Shown: positions 53,238 through 63,666, counted from the first letter of the stretch. The stretch is 64,000 nt of DNA from Pararge aegeria (GCF_905163445.1 NC_053204.1:10127001-10191000), one strand, 5' to 3'. A program made the numbers and translations. Notes: generated by a model not told the origin, from the letters alone.

Positions 53238-53480
53238 GTGGACATCCTGCTTTCTGAGTCCAAAGCTGGGGGTTCAGTTCTTACTACTGAAAAATGTTTG
53301 TATGATGAACATTAATGTTTTTCAGTGCCTGGGTGTTTATCTGTGTATTATAAGTATTATTGTGTATTATTTATAAAAATATTCGTAAGCCATCTCAGTA
53401 CTAATAACACAAGCTACGCTTACTTTGGGGCTAGATGTTGATGTGTATATGGTCGTAGTATATTCATTTATTTAATTATT
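53238..53480 (+). mobile_element. SINE-A lacking the start of its head
   Basis: TGGACATCCTGCTTTCTGAG onwards; box B changed to GGGTTCAGTTCTTACTACTG; body and tail good. A short SINE-B tail (CAACCCATTTCCGGCCTACT, minus) follows at 53540-53585. Confidence 0.85.
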
Positions 53481-53599
53481 ATGGTATGTCGAAGTTAAAT
53501 AAAAGAAACCAGGCATCCAGATGGTAAAGACTTTAAATACCACCATCAACCCATCATCATGTCAACCCATTTCCGGCCTACTACGGGTTTAATATAATA

Positions 53600-54383
53600 A
53601 TAATAAAATTTTATTTCAGGCATAGCCCATATACTGTTTATACCATATACTGTATACTTAACAGTTTTTAAAAATAACATAAAAAAGCACAAATTAAATT
53701 AACAATAACAATAATAAAAATAATTAAAATTAATAAAATACTAATAATTAAACACGAAACAAATATTAAAATAAATAAATATAATGTTAGTAACAAAAAA
53801 ACCACTATCCTATGTAAGACAACTTATATCCTAAACTATACCGGCCCAACAAACTGGATGTGGCCCTCCTATAGCCCGTGTGTGCACCATTCCAGCACCT
53901 CCAGAGGGGGCTATCCAGCTTATTGGCCCAAGTGTTAAGGAGGGTGTTGGTACTGCTCATAAGCCTGCACAACATAGACGCCGCACGCATGCGCATGATC
54001 GCGAAGAAATCGTCCACACGAACGTCCGCAAACATTGCTGACGCACTGCAGTGTTGAGGCTTCCTCAGCACCGCCCTCAACACATTGTTATATTGAATAC
54101 GCAGGGCGCTGTAGGCTCGCTGCGTGTAATTCGTCCACAGACTGCACGTGTAGAAAGATTGACAGTAAGCTCTAAACAGGGTTACCTTTACCTGCGTCGT
54201 ACATTGTGCAAATCTGCGAGCCAACATATTGCCTCGAACTGACAGCGCCCGGCGCTCACGTTCCATGTCGCTTTTGTCACCCAGGCGTTCGGTTACTATA
54301 TGCCCTAGATATTTGAACTCAGCTACCTGTTTCAGGGGACTTCCACCTAATTGTATACATGGTTTAAAATTCAAGACTAACAA
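53600..54383 (-). pseudogene. LINE-T ORF C-terminus and 3' end
   Basis: The minus-strand frame 54383-53805 encodes KQVAEFKYLGHIVTERLGDK, ERERRALSVRGNMLARRFAQ, VKVTLFRAYCQSFYTCSLW, RIQYNNVLRAVLRKP, VDDFFAIMRMRAASMLCRL and LGYKLSYIG-stop. This is the region after the RT core of a LINE type common in Lepidoptera (clade not named here). The AT-rich 3' end has (AAT)n near 53595-53610. An open frame of 192 codons means limited decay. Used below as the reference for the 17.4- and 62.7-kb copies. Confidence 0.8.
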
Positions 54384-54404
54384 TGGTTAAAAAACATGGT
54401 TTAA

Positions 54405-54645
54405 AATTAAGACGTACTCCACCTTTCTGGCCCAGTGCGGATTGAAGGACTCCACACGCATGTGAGAATATTATGAGGAACTCTGAGTCATGCAGGTCTC
54501 CTCACGATGTTTTCCTTCACCATCGAAGCAAGTTATAAGTAAGTATTTAATTTAACGCACATAACTAACTTAAAGGTGCTTGCTGGGATTCGAATTTCGG
54601 TCCCCCGAAACTGCAACCAAAATCCCACTAGGCTATCACCGCTTT
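54405..54645 (-). mobile_element. SINE-B, nearly full length
   Basis: GTACTCCACCTTTCTGGCCC to CTAGGCTATCACCGCTTTA; head box B GGGATTCGAATTTCGGTCCC in reverse. Confidence 0.85.
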
Positions 54646-55109
54646 AACACAATAATAATGTTTATTTATGTTTATTTTATTTCTTTAGCAACTATAACTT
54701 GAGTTACGTGAACTCAAAGGGAGTCAATAACAAAAGAAAGTCGGTTGCGTTTTTTTTAAAACCCCTATTATGCTAATTTGAATCCTATTCTCAGAGCTTT
54801 TTACTTGACGTTAATTAGATTTCGATGAAGAGGGACGGAGGGTGTCTGTCTCTTTCAGCAATTTGTAGGGAAATTAATTTAATTGGTTGTCCCTTTCCCA
54901 GTGATCTTGAACAGAAGGAGTTTTAAATTTGTTTTCCTTTTTGAACTGTTGAGACGAATTAATAAAGGATTTGCATAAAGTATCGCGGTTCCCTTATTTA
55001 TTTATAACTAGCGTAAGGGCCTTACAATAAAAATCGGCGTAACGTTGGAATAGTTTAGTATGTTTTAACTTAAAATACTGCATGTTATGACGTTATTCTA
55101 CTATGAAAA
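54646..55109. other. No recognised feature
   Basis: AT-rich, no family or gene seen. Confidence 0.4.
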
Positions 55110-55213
55110 TTAAGTTTATTTTGCAATACTCCGCGAATAGCAGGAGAATCTGTATGGTGATATTTATAATTTCTTCAATCCGTATACTCCACACAAAACA
55201 GATCCTCCGCAAT
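55110..55213 (-). repeat. Foldback repeat arm (17-kb family)
   Basis: TTAAGTTTATTTTGCAATAC, GCAGGAGAATCTGTATGGTG, AACAGATCCTCCGCAAT. Cut before the hammerhead-like core by the SINE-A that follows. Confidence 0.6.
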
Positions 55214-55355
55214 AAATAAATAAATAAATATAAATAAATATACTACGACATATCGCCATCTAGTCCTAAAGTAAGCGTAGCTTGTGTTATGGGTACTAAG
55301 ATAACTGACGAATAACTTAAAAAAAAAATACATAAATACTTATAATACATAAATA
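55214..55355 (-). mobile_element. SINE-A 3' half
   Basis: (AAAT)n, ACTACGACATATCGCCATCT, GTTATGGGTACTAAGATAAC; middle and head missing. Confidence 0.85.
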
Positions 55356-55702
55356 AACTAAAGTATGTAGTATCGCTAAGCCTTAAATGAGGGGTTTGCT
55401 GCTGTCCACTGAGGAGTTCTGTCCTCTATCTCCAACCACAGTTTGGGCAAAATTAAACACATATTATAACCTCTATAGTACAAATATATTATTTAAGTCG
55501 GTTATAATTTGACGGAGTTACGGTGTAGAATCGTCAAACACTCATCCCCTCTCCGAACTTAATGTAGGGATAAATAGTATCCTATATTACTTCTAACACT
55601 TCCAAGAATATGTGTACAAAGTTTCATGAGGATCGGTTAAGTAGTTTTTGCGTGAAAGCGTAACAAACAAACTTACATTGACATTTATAATATTAGTAGG
55701 GA
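55356..55702 (-). mobile_element. Helitron (CTAGCTGTTGCCCGCG family), CTAG end missing
   Basis: Starts inside the element at TAAAGTATGTAGTATCGCTA and runs to ATATTAGTAGGGA before T. Confidence 0.75.
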
Positions 55703-55859
55703 TGTAATACGCTTAGCGTTTCCTCTTAGATCAGAATCAAAACCGACATAGTTAGAACATATTTTAGATTAAGAGAATAAATATCTGTACATAACTAACA
55801 GAGCGATATCACATTATGTGACTTAGCTCTTTAAATAAAGAAAAAAAAAACTTGAAAAT

Positions 55860-56080
55860 AATCGACCCAGCATGGCTAGCATGGGCAGGTGAAAATTATA
55901 TCTCCGGAAGGAAAAAAAATTATCTTTTCCCACAGCTTTTTCATCTGAGCACTGACGCACAAGTGGAAATAATATCCAAATAATATATGTGTAGTAATAA
56001 ACGGGGATAAACTTCTCCTATTCCATGTTCCCGTGCTTTAGCAGGTGGCCACGTTAATTGTATGCCTTATCGGGGTATAT
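55860..56080 (+). repeat. Dispersed repeat U
   Basis: GACCCAGCATGGCTAGCATG to CAGGTGGCCACGTTAATTGT; colinear with 18900-19114. Confidence 0.7.
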
Positions 56081-56084
56081 AATT

Positions 56085-56335
56085 TTTAATTTTATAAATT
56101 TAAATTGCATATAAAAAAAAATTCGGAACCGACAGGATTTGCACCTGCGACTCTCTGGCAATCGCGGCCTGAGCGCTTCCTCCAATTAAGCTACGGCTCT
56201 CCTACCATCGATGCTACCATCGATACGCATCGCATCGGGAGTTGCAGGTTCAAATCCTGACGACTCCGAAAATTTTTATATGCATTTTAAATTTATAAAA
56301 GCTCCAAGTGTAGGAAAAAACACTAATAAAAAAAA
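56085..56335. mobile_element. Two SINE-C copies head to head
   Basis: Minus copy 56085-56207 (AACCGACAGGATTTGCACCT ... CAATTAAGCTACGGCTCTCC) and plus copy about 56218-56335 (GGGAGTTGCAGGTTCAAATC ... AAAGCTCCAAGTGTAGGAAA). The heads meet at CTACCATCGATGCTACCATC. Confidence 0.65.
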
Positions 56336-56404
56336 AGGATACATTTTTGTCTCCTACCTGTGCCAGCCCTGCTGATTATGGGAATTTACTGTTCCTATTA
56401 GATT

Positions 56405-56532
56405 ATAGACGGCCGATTGGCGCAGTGGGCAGCGACCCTGCTTTCAGAGTCCAAGCCGTGGGCTCGATTCCCACAACTGGAAAATTTCAGTTTCTGGGTG
56501 TTTATCTGTATTTTATATGAATTTATTATTAT
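56405..56532 (+). mobile_element. SINE-A 5' half
   Basis: GACGGCCGATTGGCGCAGTG, box B GGCTCGATTCCCACAACTGG, short middle; joined to a Helitron fragment. Confidence 0.85.
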
Positions 56533-56534
56533 TC

Positions 56535-56610
56535 TTCGAAGACAGAACTCCTCAGCGGACAGCAGCTAGCCCCTCATTGAAGGCTTAGCGATACTGAATA
56601 CATAATTGCT
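56535..56610 (+). mobile_element. Helitron internal fragment, inverted
   Basis: GAACTCCTCAGCGGACAGCA and AGGCTTAGCGATACTGAATA are the reverse complement of the inner CTAGCTGTTGCCCGCG-family sequence. Confidence 0.65.
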
Positions 56611-56676
56611 GCCAAATTTATAAGGACTTCAGTGTTTGAATTAGTAAAAAATGTTAGAATTGTCCGTCGTTAACCT

Positions 56677-57128
56677 CATCATCATCATCACATCAACCGA
56701 TAGATGTCCACTGCTGGACATAGGTCTTTTGTAGGGAGTTCCAAGTTCCACGATTCTGAGCCGCTTGGATCCAACGGCTACCTGCGACGCGCTTAATGTC
56801 GTCTGTCCACCTCGTTGGGGGTCGACCAACGCTGCGCTTACCAGTACGGGGCTGCCATTCCAGCACCTTGGGACGCCAACGTCCATCCTTTCTCCGAACT
56901 ATGTGCCCGGCCCATTGCCACTTAAGCTTCTCGACTCGTTGAGCTACGTCGGTAACTTTGGTTCTTCTACGAATCTCCACATTTCTGATTCGATCGCGTA
57001 GAGATACTCCGAGCATAGCTCTCTCCATCGCCCGCTGAGTGACTCTAAGCCTTCTTATGAGGCCCATAGTTAACGACCATGTTTCAGAGCCATAGGTCAT
57101 CATGGAGCCATAGGTGATGACCTATGGC
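56677..57128 (-). mobile_element. RTE-clade LINE, 5' truncated, snap-back 5' end, TSD
   Basis: Minus frame 57103-56693: MTYGSETWSLTMGLIRRLRV to VQQWTSIG-stop, then (GAT)n. 10-bp TSD TCGTTAACCT at 56667-56676 and 57129-57138. It differs from the 26.4-kb copy at very few residues (for example TDVAQRVEKL). Beyond the ORF the 5' end carries an extra 25 or so nt, GCCATAGGTCATCACCTATGGC, which is the inverted copy of the adjacent element sequence. Confidence 0.95.
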
Positions 57129-57339
57129 TCGTTAACCTATAGCATATAAATTACCTAACAATGCGGTTTCGATTCTTCCTTTAATGATTTCTATTCTTTG
57201 TAAGTAATAGGAAGAGCTGGGACTAATCAGACAGTTCTTTTAAGATATTGTTTATTATGTGAATTCAAAAATTCTTAAAAGGCTACCTACACCAGTTTTT
57301 TTTTAATAAGAATTCACAACTTACTAATGCCACATGTCT

Positions 57340-57375
57340 CTCAAAAACAAAGACGAAGTCGCGGGCGACAGCTAG
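57340..57375 (+). mobile_element. Helitron CTAG-end fragment
   Basis: AAAGACGAAGTCGCGGGCGA then CAGCTAG followed by T; hairpin GACGAAGTC retained. Confidence 0.7.
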
Positions 57376-57860
57376 TAGATCATAATTCTAGTTTACACTT
57401 TATACTAAGAATAGCCCGACTATTTGTAGTTCTTTCCACTCGTTAAAACCTATCATTGAAATAAAAAAGCTCATAAAAAATGTCATTAAACTTAATACAC
57501 CAGCGTAAGTATAAATTAAGTTTATGAGGTAACCTATAAATTACCGATAGAGATGGCAACATCCCGCCTCTCACTCGAAATCTAATTAACGTCAATTAAA
57601 AACTGCACTAAGCCTTGACTAGGGTCGATGGGATTCCAATTAGGGGAAGTGCACGAGTGCTGGGAAGATGAGAGAAAAATACTAAGTATATATATTTTAC
57701 GTCTATTCCGATATTGCATAGCTGAGAGCATTTGTATACACTAACGGATTTGAAACTGATAAAATACTACACTCGAAGACTATAATCGAAGTTGGCATTC
57801 TTTGGCATTAACGCAATGTTGGATAAAAGCAAGCGTTACTTTGCGGAATTCCATGATATA
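57376..57860. other. No recognised feature
   Basis: AT-rich, apparently single-copy within the window. Confidence 0.4.
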
Positions 57861-57861
57861 T

Positions 57862-58205
57862 TATGAGAATAAAACTTAATTTGCTATACTCCGCGAACAG
57901 CAGGAGAATCTGTATGGTGAAATTTATAATTCCTTCAATCCCTATACTTCACACCAAACAGATCTTCAGCAATGTACCCTCTACGAATGATTCGCTCCGA
58001 AACCAGAGCATCCTCAGGAGATGTTGACTTTACAATGAATATTTGTTGTAAACTATTATTTCCAACAATTGTTCATTGTCTCCTGAGGATGCTCCGGTTT
58101 CGGAGCGACCATACAGGCTCCTGCTTTCCGCGGAGTATAGCAAATTAAGCTTAATATTCGTAATAAATCACGGATTTTCGCAAAGTAACTCTTGCTTCTA
58201 TCCAA
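57862..58205. repeat. Foldback repeat, two half copies in inverted arrangement
   Basis: Left half minus: CTTAATTTGCTATACTCCGC ... CCTCTACGAATGATTCGCTC with CTGAGGA on minus at 58011-58017. Right half plus: TCCTGAGGATGCTCCGGTTT at 58081, then cut to TCCTGCTTTCCGCGGAGTAT and TCCGCAAAGTAAC-like end. The core is mutated in both (GAAT for GAAA; GACC). Confidence 0.6.
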
Positions 58206-58715
58206 TAGAAAAACATGATAATACAAACACAACATAGCACACCTTGTGGCAAGAATCGTAGACAAGTTGGTGATAGGAAAACGTATGCCTGGATTCTACT
58301 TTGATTAGGTGTTACTTACTTAAGTATTGTGTTGTGATTTTATTCGACGTTAGTGAAAACGGGCATTCCTACTAAGTTTAAGAGATAATGTGATAAGGTC
58401 AAAGGAAACCGCTACGAATGTCATAAGTATGGAAATATGGATTAGATATATCTGATACTAGGTAACGTAGGGATCAATAACACTAATTAACACCTAATAA
58501 TCTAATATCCAAATAACACTCATAATATCGGAGCCGTGATCAAAGGCGTTCATTAACTGTCATTACAAAATCAATAGCTGTATAAACACGTATAATATGC
58601 AAATCGGCTGGCTCATTACTTGATCTAAGCTAAGTGTGGTTTAAGTTACAGGAGAAATTAATGGATAACTAGAGATAATAACACAGAATAGTCTAAAGAG
58701 CTGTTAACTTTTTAA
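58206..58715. other. No recognised feature
   Basis: AT-rich, no repeat family found. Confidence 0.4.
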
Positions 58716-59075
58716 ATGCATTCTGTGCCTTACTTTACTTTGTATAGGTGGTTATTACTTTTGCAATGTATATTATTAGTTTTTTTAAAAACCAAACCCA
58801 CATTGCCACCCACAGCGACACTCGCAGCTACACCCACAGCCACACCCGCAGCTACACCCACAGTCACACCCACCGCAACTGCCAAACAACAGCCACAGCC
58901 ACAGCTACACCCACAGTCACACCCACCGCCACTGCCAAATATCAGCCATACAGCCATAGCCACAGCCACAGCCACACTCACCGCCACTGCCTTACCCACA
59001 GCCGATCTAAATGCCGAACAATTTTTTTCACAACTACCTCAATATGGGTATCTAATAAAAGGAAGTCTAGTATAA
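58716..59075 (+). CDS. Possible small Pro/Thr/Ala-repeat frame, or minisatellite
   Basis: 119-codon frame with ATG at 58716, a hydrophobic N-terminus (WLLLLQCILLVFL) like a signal peptide, then TATPTATPAATP-type repeats and a unique C-terminus LNAEQFFSQLPQYGYLIKGS. The DNA from 58800 to 58995 is a degenerate array of CCACAG/CACACC units, and the other frames are open too, so chance openness is likely. No family recognised; no promoter or intron evidence. Confidence 0.2.
   Translation: MHSVPYFTLYRWLLLLQCILLVFLKTKPTLPPTATLAATPTATPAATPTVTPTATAKQQPQPQLHPQSHPPPLPNISHTAIATATATLTATALPTADLNAEQFFSQLPQYGYLIKGSLV
58800..58995. repeat. Degenerate hexamer/dodecamer minisatellite
   Basis: Units such as CACAGCCACACCCGCAGCTA and CCCACAGTCACACCCACCGC repeat imperfectly over about 195 bp, strongly purine/pyrimidine-biased. 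Confidence 0.85.
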
Positions 59076-59934
59076 GAGTACCTAACACTATATTCAAAGT
59101 GAATGAGGATTAATTAATAACAGCTAAGGTAACGAAAACTAAAAACTAGAAATCTTTTTTTTTCTGTATAAAAGTGATTTCCTCTTTACACTGTTTTATA
59201 TATATATTTTTATTTTTATTAATTAAATAATGCATTATTAATAATACATACAACAATACATTATTAATAATTAATATATTTTACATATTTTTGCTTCCTT
59301 TAAATTTTTGGACACACCCTCACTCGTTTTTCTCGCACGTCCGAAGTTTGGCTGGTAGAAAATGCTTTAGCATTAAGTTCGCCTTTTGTAAACCGTTTTT
59401 TTGGCTATGCAATAAAGTAAATAAATAAATAAATGAAAGTGGATTAGTCCGTCAATTATCTGTATGAAAAAAAAAACAAATAGAAAAAAAACATCGACTA
59501 GCTATTTCTCAATAAAGTAAAAGACTAGGAGAGTATGATGTAAGAGGAAACAGATTTCAACACTGGGTCAATAATTGGATATATTGACCTACATTGGGCC
59601 ACAGCCTAAGATTATACTGAGCGGAAGCCCGAATATAACCCGATAATTTCTATGTAGATAAATATACCGTGAATAATTACCATTGATTCTTGTAGGCTGA
59701 GGCGTGTAATCTGTATAATCGGTGTAAAGCAAGCTGCGCCTTTGAATTTTAATGGCACTATCAGTTATGTTCTAATTAGCATCCTAAGTCATTAATATTT
59801 TGAATGCAACAGTGCACTTTTTTATTTTCTTCCTTCGTGCTTTAAGTAGTAGAATTTTGGCATAGAGTTAGCAGTAAGGATAGAGTTAGAGGTAATAAAG
59901 GCGGACAAAGGACGCTGGCAACAACCAGTAAAGC
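59076..59934. other. No recognised feature
   Basis: AT-rich. 59340-59440 (GTTTGGCTGGTAGAAAATGC, AGTTCGCCTTTTGTAAACCG) resembles a LINE 3' end with (AAAT)n but was not matched to a family. Confidence 0.35.
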
Positions 59935-60080
59935 AGTGGCGTGCATAGAGGGTATGCACAGGGTATTCAGACGATATAAAATTAAGAAAATCTCCAGTAC
60001 GAGTTATAAAAAAACTTATGATAGGCATTGTAAGAGTAAGAGTTATAAAAAGCCTACCCTCAAGTATTTATGAAACTAAT
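59935..60080 (+). mobile_element. hAT-like non-autonomous element
   Basis: CAGTGGCGTGCATAGAGGGT, AAAATCTCCAGTACGAGTTA, AAAAGCCTACCCTCAAGTAT; colinear with 12520-12650, but the second inner inverted repeat is lost. Confidence 0.5.
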
Positions 60081-60184
60081 ATTTGTGCAAGGCTAGCTGG
60101 GAAAATGCCTACCTCTTACTTTCCAGAGGGGTAGTTATTACAGAAACTATGATTAAGTTTACAACAATTTAATAAATAATAATA

Positions 60185-60250
60185 TCTAGCCCCAATATAA
60201 GCGTAGCTTGTGTAATGGGTACTAAGATGACCGATGAATGTTTTTATAAA
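60185..60250 (-). mobile_element. SINE-A tail fragment
   Basis: TCTAGCCCCAATATAAGCGT, GTAATGGGTACTAAGATGAC; cut by the Helitron end at 60254. Confidence 0.8.
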
Positions 60251-60253
60251 TAA

Positions 60254-61310
60254 CTAGTTGTACCCTGCCACGCTTCGCTGTGGCACATTGTGATTGAATG
60301 GTTGAGAAAAATAGATAAAAACAATCCTTGACGCGTATACGTAATATGCGTATATATCATGCTCAAATTTCAGCCCGGTCATTGCAGAACTTTTTGAGTT
60401 TTTGAAGCGTACACAAACCAACATAACATTTTTATATATATAGATATGTGTTTTAGCATTAAAGATGTCTCTCCTTTCCAGAGGCAACCAGTATTATTTG
60501 GAAATTATAGATAGTTGCAATCATTGACTGCAAATTTTACATAGACTCTTCCGCACTTAAAGTTTTCGAAGTAGTACCTATTAAAGCATTTTGTGGCCAA
60601 GCTTGTCTAGGGAAGTACCTACTACCCCATGCCTGTTTAAGCTGCTAAGCTGCGTTCCAGTCTGAAGGGTCGTCATTTCATAGGATGTGTTCCTTGCATG
60701 GCATTCAAAGTGTTCCTCTGTTTATGTAACAAATTATGGTTTTTCACTAACCATTAGGTTACCAAAGCTTGGTCCATTATTTATTGCTATAAAAAAACGA
60801 TGTTTTTAACAATTATAATTATATAAATAATTTTAACGCCCCCACAATCTCCTCTAGGGCTAAAATTTTTCGAAATCTGATAGTAAGTTACCTTAATTTA
60901 ACAAACATGAATTTTTTTTTAAATTTTAAGTCTGTGGGAATTTTAGTATAAAATTTTCATTTTTATTTCATTAGCACCCCCGTAACCGATTTTGTGATTT
61001 AAACTTCATTCAATACATTCTTGTTTGCTCGTAACATAGCCCAAAAAAATTCTGTCCAAATTTCATGTCTAAAAGAGATAAAATCCAAAATTTAGTTTTT
61101 TATGATTTTTTGTAATCATTAACGCCCACGCAAAAAAAAAAAAAATTTTTTTTTACTTCGGAGATTTAACACTTATAAAAAAGTTAGTCTATCCATTAAG
61201 TCAATGTATTCTCTACATGGATGCAAAATTTCAATTCAATCGGATGTAAAGTTTAATAGTTTTAAAGGAACAACCGTAAAAAACTCAATAGATTTATATA
61301 TTAGTATAGA
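60254..61310 (-). mobile_element. Helitron-like element(s), long
   Basis: CTAGTTGTACCCTGCCACGC with hairpin GCCACGCTTCGCTGTGGC at the CTAG end. One TC-type end is at 60444 (TATATATATAGA before T) and another at 61310 (ATTAGTATAGA before T), so this is either one long element or one nested in another. No Rep or helicase coding seen. Confidence 0.55.
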
Positions 61311-61316
61311 TATAGA

Positions 61317-61695
61317 CTAGCGTTCCCAGCCCGCTTCGCCGGGCTAGATTTTGCTTTATTTTATTTAAACAATAAACATCATTAAATTTTTAATTTAAGT
61401 CTCATAATATATTAAATTATTTATTTCTCTCCATATTCATTCTCTTCTATTCTCTTCTCGAGCGGGTGAAGATCATTGTCTACACCCATGTACACCCAAC
61501 AATAGAATATCATCATAGTAAATAAAAGCTGTATTTGACAGTTCTAAAATAGGAGTGCTCCGATCGTCACCAAACTTTACAGGATTACTCGCCAGGTCAA
61601 TCCGGAGATTCCCTAAAAGTTTTATTGAAATCGGTCCAGCCGTTTCGGAGCCTATACGGAACATACCCACACACTTTCTCTTTTATATATAGAGA
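61317..61695 (-). mobile_element. Non-autonomous Helitron (CCCGC/CGGGCT hairpin family)
   Basis: Starts CTAGCGTTCCCAGCCCGCTT with a clean 6-bp hairpin AGCCCG/CGGGCT. Ends after CCACACACTTTCTC near 61695. It lies 6 bp after the previous Helitron end. Confidence 0.75.
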
Positions 61696-61696
61696 T

Positions 61697-62028
61697 ATAC
61701 ATCATCATCAGCATTATATGAATCCATTACCGGACCACTACAGGGCACGGGTCTCCTCCCACAATGAGAAGGGGTTAAGGCCGTAGTCCACCACGCTGGC
61801 CCAGTGCGGATTGGTGGACTCCACATACCTTTGAGAACATTATCAAGACCTCTCAGGCACGCAGGATTCCTCACAATGTTTTCCTTCAGCGTCGAAGCAA
61901 GTGATATTTTAATTACTTAAAACGCACATAACTTAGAAATGTTAGAGGTTCGTGTTGGGTTCCGAACTCGGCCCCCCGAAACTAAAGCCGGATTACTAAC
62001 CGATGGGTTATCACCGCTTCGCCGTTTA
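61697..62028 (-). mobile_element. SINE-B, full length
   Basis: CATCATCATCAGCATTATAT to GATGGGTTATCACCGCT, all parts present. Confidence 0.9.
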
Positions 62029-62109
62029 AGTAATTATTTATATTTATGCATACCACACATGTTCAGCACATGTTCGCACAAATACAAGTGTACTCTGAAA
62101 AAACAAGTT

Positions 62110-62430
62110 AAAGGTTTTTTTTTAACTCCATTACAAGTTAGCCCTCGATTGCACCTTGTCGTACGTGAGATGCAGTCTATGATGGTAGCGGGCTAACCTG
62201 TTAGGGAGAGGGTAGTCATACATCTAATAGGTTTCTGTGCGACATTGCACCGGAACACTAAATCGCTTAGCGGCACGTCTTTATCGGTAGGGTGGTAACT
62301 TGCCACGGCCAAAGCCTCCCACCTGACCAGACCTAAAAAAAATTAAATTCCCTAATCGACACTGCCGGGAATCGAACACGGGATCGCCTACTGAAATTCA
62401 CAGCGCTCACCGTTGCGCCAGGGAAGTCAC
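62110..62430 (-). mobile_element. SINE-D, full length
   Basis: T-run, AAGTTAGCCCTCGATTGCAC, GGTAGCGGGCTAACCTGTTA, CGGAACACTAAATCGCTTAG, GGAATCGAACACGGGATCGC and head GTTGCGCCAGGGAAGTCACC. Confidence 0.9.
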
Positions 62431-62675
62431 CATAAACAGTTGGTGACATTTACAAATACTCAAGTAATGAGATATTTAAAATACTTGAATAATGTGCGAC
62501 TCTTACTCATGGAATTTACTACGTGAAACTAGTTTTTGTTACAAACTATTAAATTTTGTTTAATGTTAAACTGCAGTCGCCTTGACATTCAATACATCTG
62601 CCATTTTGTTTATCAATTGTTCACATGCTAGGTAGCTTTGTCAACGTCATAACATAAAAAAGTTTTGTAGCAGTC

Positions 62676-63503
62676 GAGCTGTCTGTGACAGAGCTCCTCC
62701 GTGGAAGAAGTACCACAACGCTTATTTCAGCCATCAAGCAGCATTGTTGCACAGCAGACGTGAAGAGTACTTTATTTAATACTAGCTGTTGCCCGCGACT
62801 TCGTCTGCGTTTGATTTTGTTTTTTGATGTGACATTCAATTTAGTTGTAGATCTAAAAAAAATAAAGTATTCAGTATCGCTAAGCCGTAAATGAGGGGTT
62901 TGCTGCTGTCCGCTGAGGAGTTCTGTCCTCTATCTCCAACCATAGTTTGGGCAAAATTGAACACATATTATAACCTCTATGGTACAAAAATAATTATTTA
63001 AATCGGTTATAATTTGTCGGAGTAATGGTGTAAAATAGTTAAACACTTTCATCCCCTCCCAAAGAAACCGAGCTTAATGTCGGGATAAAAAGAATCCTAT
63101 ATTACTTCTAACACTTCCAGGAATATGTGTACAAAGTTTCATGAGGATCGGTTAAGTAGTTTTTGCGTGAAAGCGTAACAAACAAACTTACATTGACATT
63201 TATAATATTAGTAGGGATGTTCTGTCAGTCCTTCTATACCGGTGGACTGTGGATGACTTATAGCGCCGGGCTTACAATGCCCTGCGTGTTTAATATAACA
63301 ACGCCTTTAAATGCTGTTGAGGCTGCCGCCTCTATAATGTGCGCAGACGCAGCAACAAATGACTTTTTTGCCATAATGCGTGACAAAGCAGCCTCTCTCC
63401 TACAGCGTTTACGTACCAGCGACAACGGCATTCTTAAGGTATTTACCTACTGCCAGATTCGACTGCCCTATACTGTGCCACTGTGTGCAATCGGGCGAGT
63501 GTA
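62676..63503 (+). pseudogene. LINE-T ORF fragment split by a Helitron
   Basis: Left part (to 62781) ends QHCCTADVKSTLFN. Right part (from 63218) reads MFCQSFYTGGLWM, later NDFFAIMRDKAASLLQRLRT. Joined across the Helitron, the frame is continuous and aligns with VKVTLFRAYCQSFYTCSLW of the 54-kb copy with no gap at the joint. It ends at a stop near 63501 after divergent sequence. Confidence 0.8.
62782..63217 (-). mobile_element. Non-autonomous Helitron inserted in LINE-T
   Basis: 436 bp, CTAGCTGTTGCCCGCGACTT to ATATTAGTAGGGA, flanked by A (62781) and T (63218), no target duplication. On the minus strand: TC start, hairpin CGCAGACGAAGTCGCG, CTAG end. Confidence 0.95.
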
Positions 63504-63666
63504 ATGTTGTTAATTTTTTATTGATTTTATTTATTTTTATTATTTAAACTAATCAATACTAACTTAGGGGTTAAGGAAAAATTGTTACTAATATACTAAC
63601 AATCTATTGATGGAAACGTCTGAATTAAATGATTATTATATTTTTTATTATTCTATAATTTATTGA

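Noticed and set aside
58730..58999. Minus-strand Gly/Val/Ala-rich frame
   Set aside because: Reverse reading of the minisatellite; no start context or family.
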